Below are positions 63,558-64,000 of a stretch of DNA of 64,000 nucleotides, in pieces. The DNA is taken from NCBI RefSeq assembly GCF_000296775.1, contig NZ_AJLE01000010.1, positions 124,001 through 188,000 of the forward strand, written 5' to 3'. The notes beneath the pieces were generated by a model. It was not told the origin of the DNA. It did not search any database and was given only the letters and a program-made list of their open reading frames with translations. Positions within the stretch are counted from its first letter, which is position 1; every line of letters starts with the position of its first letter. The DNA comes from Sulfurovum sp. AR (GTDB lineage: Bacteria > Campylobacterota > Campylobacteria > Campylobacterales > Sulfurovaceae). A program made the translations under genes and the position numbers.

Positions 63558-64000
63558 ACGTAGCGATCTTCTCGCTACCGTTTTTTTCAACGATCTCCAT
63601 CAGTCCTTTGCTTTTCGCCGCCAGATCCTCATCCAACAGTGCAAGGACTTTTTGAGTATCTATCTCATTTTCTCTCATGATCCATGCAAGATCTTTTTCT
63701 ACCAGGAACTGTGCATTATGGAACTGATGGTCACTCGCAGCATGTGGGTAAGGGATAAACAAGGAAGGCAAAGCGGTAGCCGAGAGTTCCCAGAGTGTCG
63801 AAGCACCTGAACGTGCTATGGCAAGATCAGCTTCTTTCATATACTCTGCCAGTTTAGTCGTAAACCCGAACACTTCTGCCTCAATACCCAGATCATCATA
63901 GGCTTTTTGTACCTCATCAATGTTGTTCTGGCCCGCCTGATGGATGATCCTGATTCCTCTTTCCTTGAGTTCGGGTGCTAACTCTAACGCCAGTTTGTTG
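63541..64000 (-). CDS. murG: UDP-GlcNAc:lipid II N-acetylglucosaminyltransferase, C-terminal part
   Basis: The 5' part is outside the window; about 152 C-terminal residues are visible and run in frame to base 64000. Seen: RIIHQAGQNNIDEVQKAY, FTTKLAEYMKEADLAIARSG, ASTLWELSATALPSLFIPYP and SDHQFHNAQFLVEK, the donor-sugar domain of MurG. It makes lipid II at the inner membrane, after the MurC step. Confidence 0.93.
   Translation of the reverse strand, partial: NKLALELAPELKERGIRIIHQAGQNNIDEVQKAYDDLGIEAEVFGFTTKLAEYMKEADLAIARSGASTLWELSATALPSLFIPYPHAASDHQFHNAQFLVEKDLAWIMRENEIDTQKVLALLDEDLAAKSKGLMEIVEKNGSEKIATLLTQI

Overview
The window is bacterial chromosomal DNA from a member of the Campylobacterota, most like a Sulfurovum/Sulfurimonas-type chemolithotroph. 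Three things point there. The DNA is AT-rich with TATAAT-type -10 boxes and weak -35 boxes. Long gene blocks keep the order I remember from Campylobacter and Helicobacter: rplS-trmD-rimM-khpA-rpsP-ffh-rluD-waaA-flgZ-nif3-glyQ-purE-U32-glnA, secF-secD-yajC head to head with lnt, and uvrD-truB-ispE. Lineage-typical families such as the FlgZ/HP0958 zinc-ribbon protein are present. Genus-level assignment is inference. I saw no rRNA, tRNA, CRISPR array, prophage or insertion sequence. Coding density is very high and no gene-free stretch exceeds 300 bp; the largest is about 287 bp after glnA.

Region by region. 1-6.2 kb (minus strand): a tightly overlapping run mutS2, YfgM-like, BamB-like lipoprotein, Xer recombinase, small unknown, coaX and hisG (cut by the window edge). 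6.2-7.1 kb: a nine-C homopolymer just upstream of the mutS2 promoter, and a DUF481 outer-membrane protein. 7.1-15.3 kb: a cell-wall and thiol block read as ovoA, ovoB, a PBP4 carboxypeptidase with a fused SPOR domain, a DapC-like aminotransferase, an unknown and murC. OvoA and OvoB together should make ovothiol. 15.4-19.8 kb: a small membrane protein, secF, secD, yajC and divergent lnt. 20-26.8 kb: a degenerate sensor/receiver protein, a CYTH-CHAD protein, yidD, pyrC, cysK, a class IV aminotransferase, an SspB-like protein and a LysR regulator. 27-31 kb: uvrD, truB and ispE (with an odd N-terminal extension and no csrA beside it). 31-35.3 kb: VF530, then the poorly understood trio of ATP-grasp ligase, inactive transglutaminase-7TM protein and retropepsin-like protease, then truC. 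35.3-37.8 kb: smpB, a HugZ-like protein and two unknown membrane proteins. 37.9-52.2 kb: the conserved ribosome/SRP/glnA block, with a purE-purK pair inserted so that there are two purE-like genes. 52.2-54 kb: an accessory islet (ICMT-like methyltransferase, SGNH hydrolase). 54-64 kb: CPA1 antiporter, DsbA-like, PBP1A, bioF, maf, CopD-like, alaS, a small repeated-module lipoprotein between direct repeats, and the C-terminal part of murG.

Themes that cut across genes: peptidoglycan synthesis and remodelling (murC, murG, dacB, pbp1A, DapC-like); envelope biogenesis (secDF-yajC, yidD, lnt, BamB/YfgM-like, waaA); translation and RNA modification (truB, truC, rluD, trmD, rimM, U32, smpB, glyQ, alaS). 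At least four genes (CYTH-CHAD, yidD, truC, hisJ) have a -10 box only 5-7 nt before a well-fixed ATG and no Shine-Dalgarno, which suggests leaderless transcripts. The best candidates for under-described biology are the ATP-grasp/7TM/retropepsin operon, the poly-C tract at the mutS2 promoter, the lipoprotein flanked by copies of the murG 3' end, and the degenerate kinase-receiver protein.
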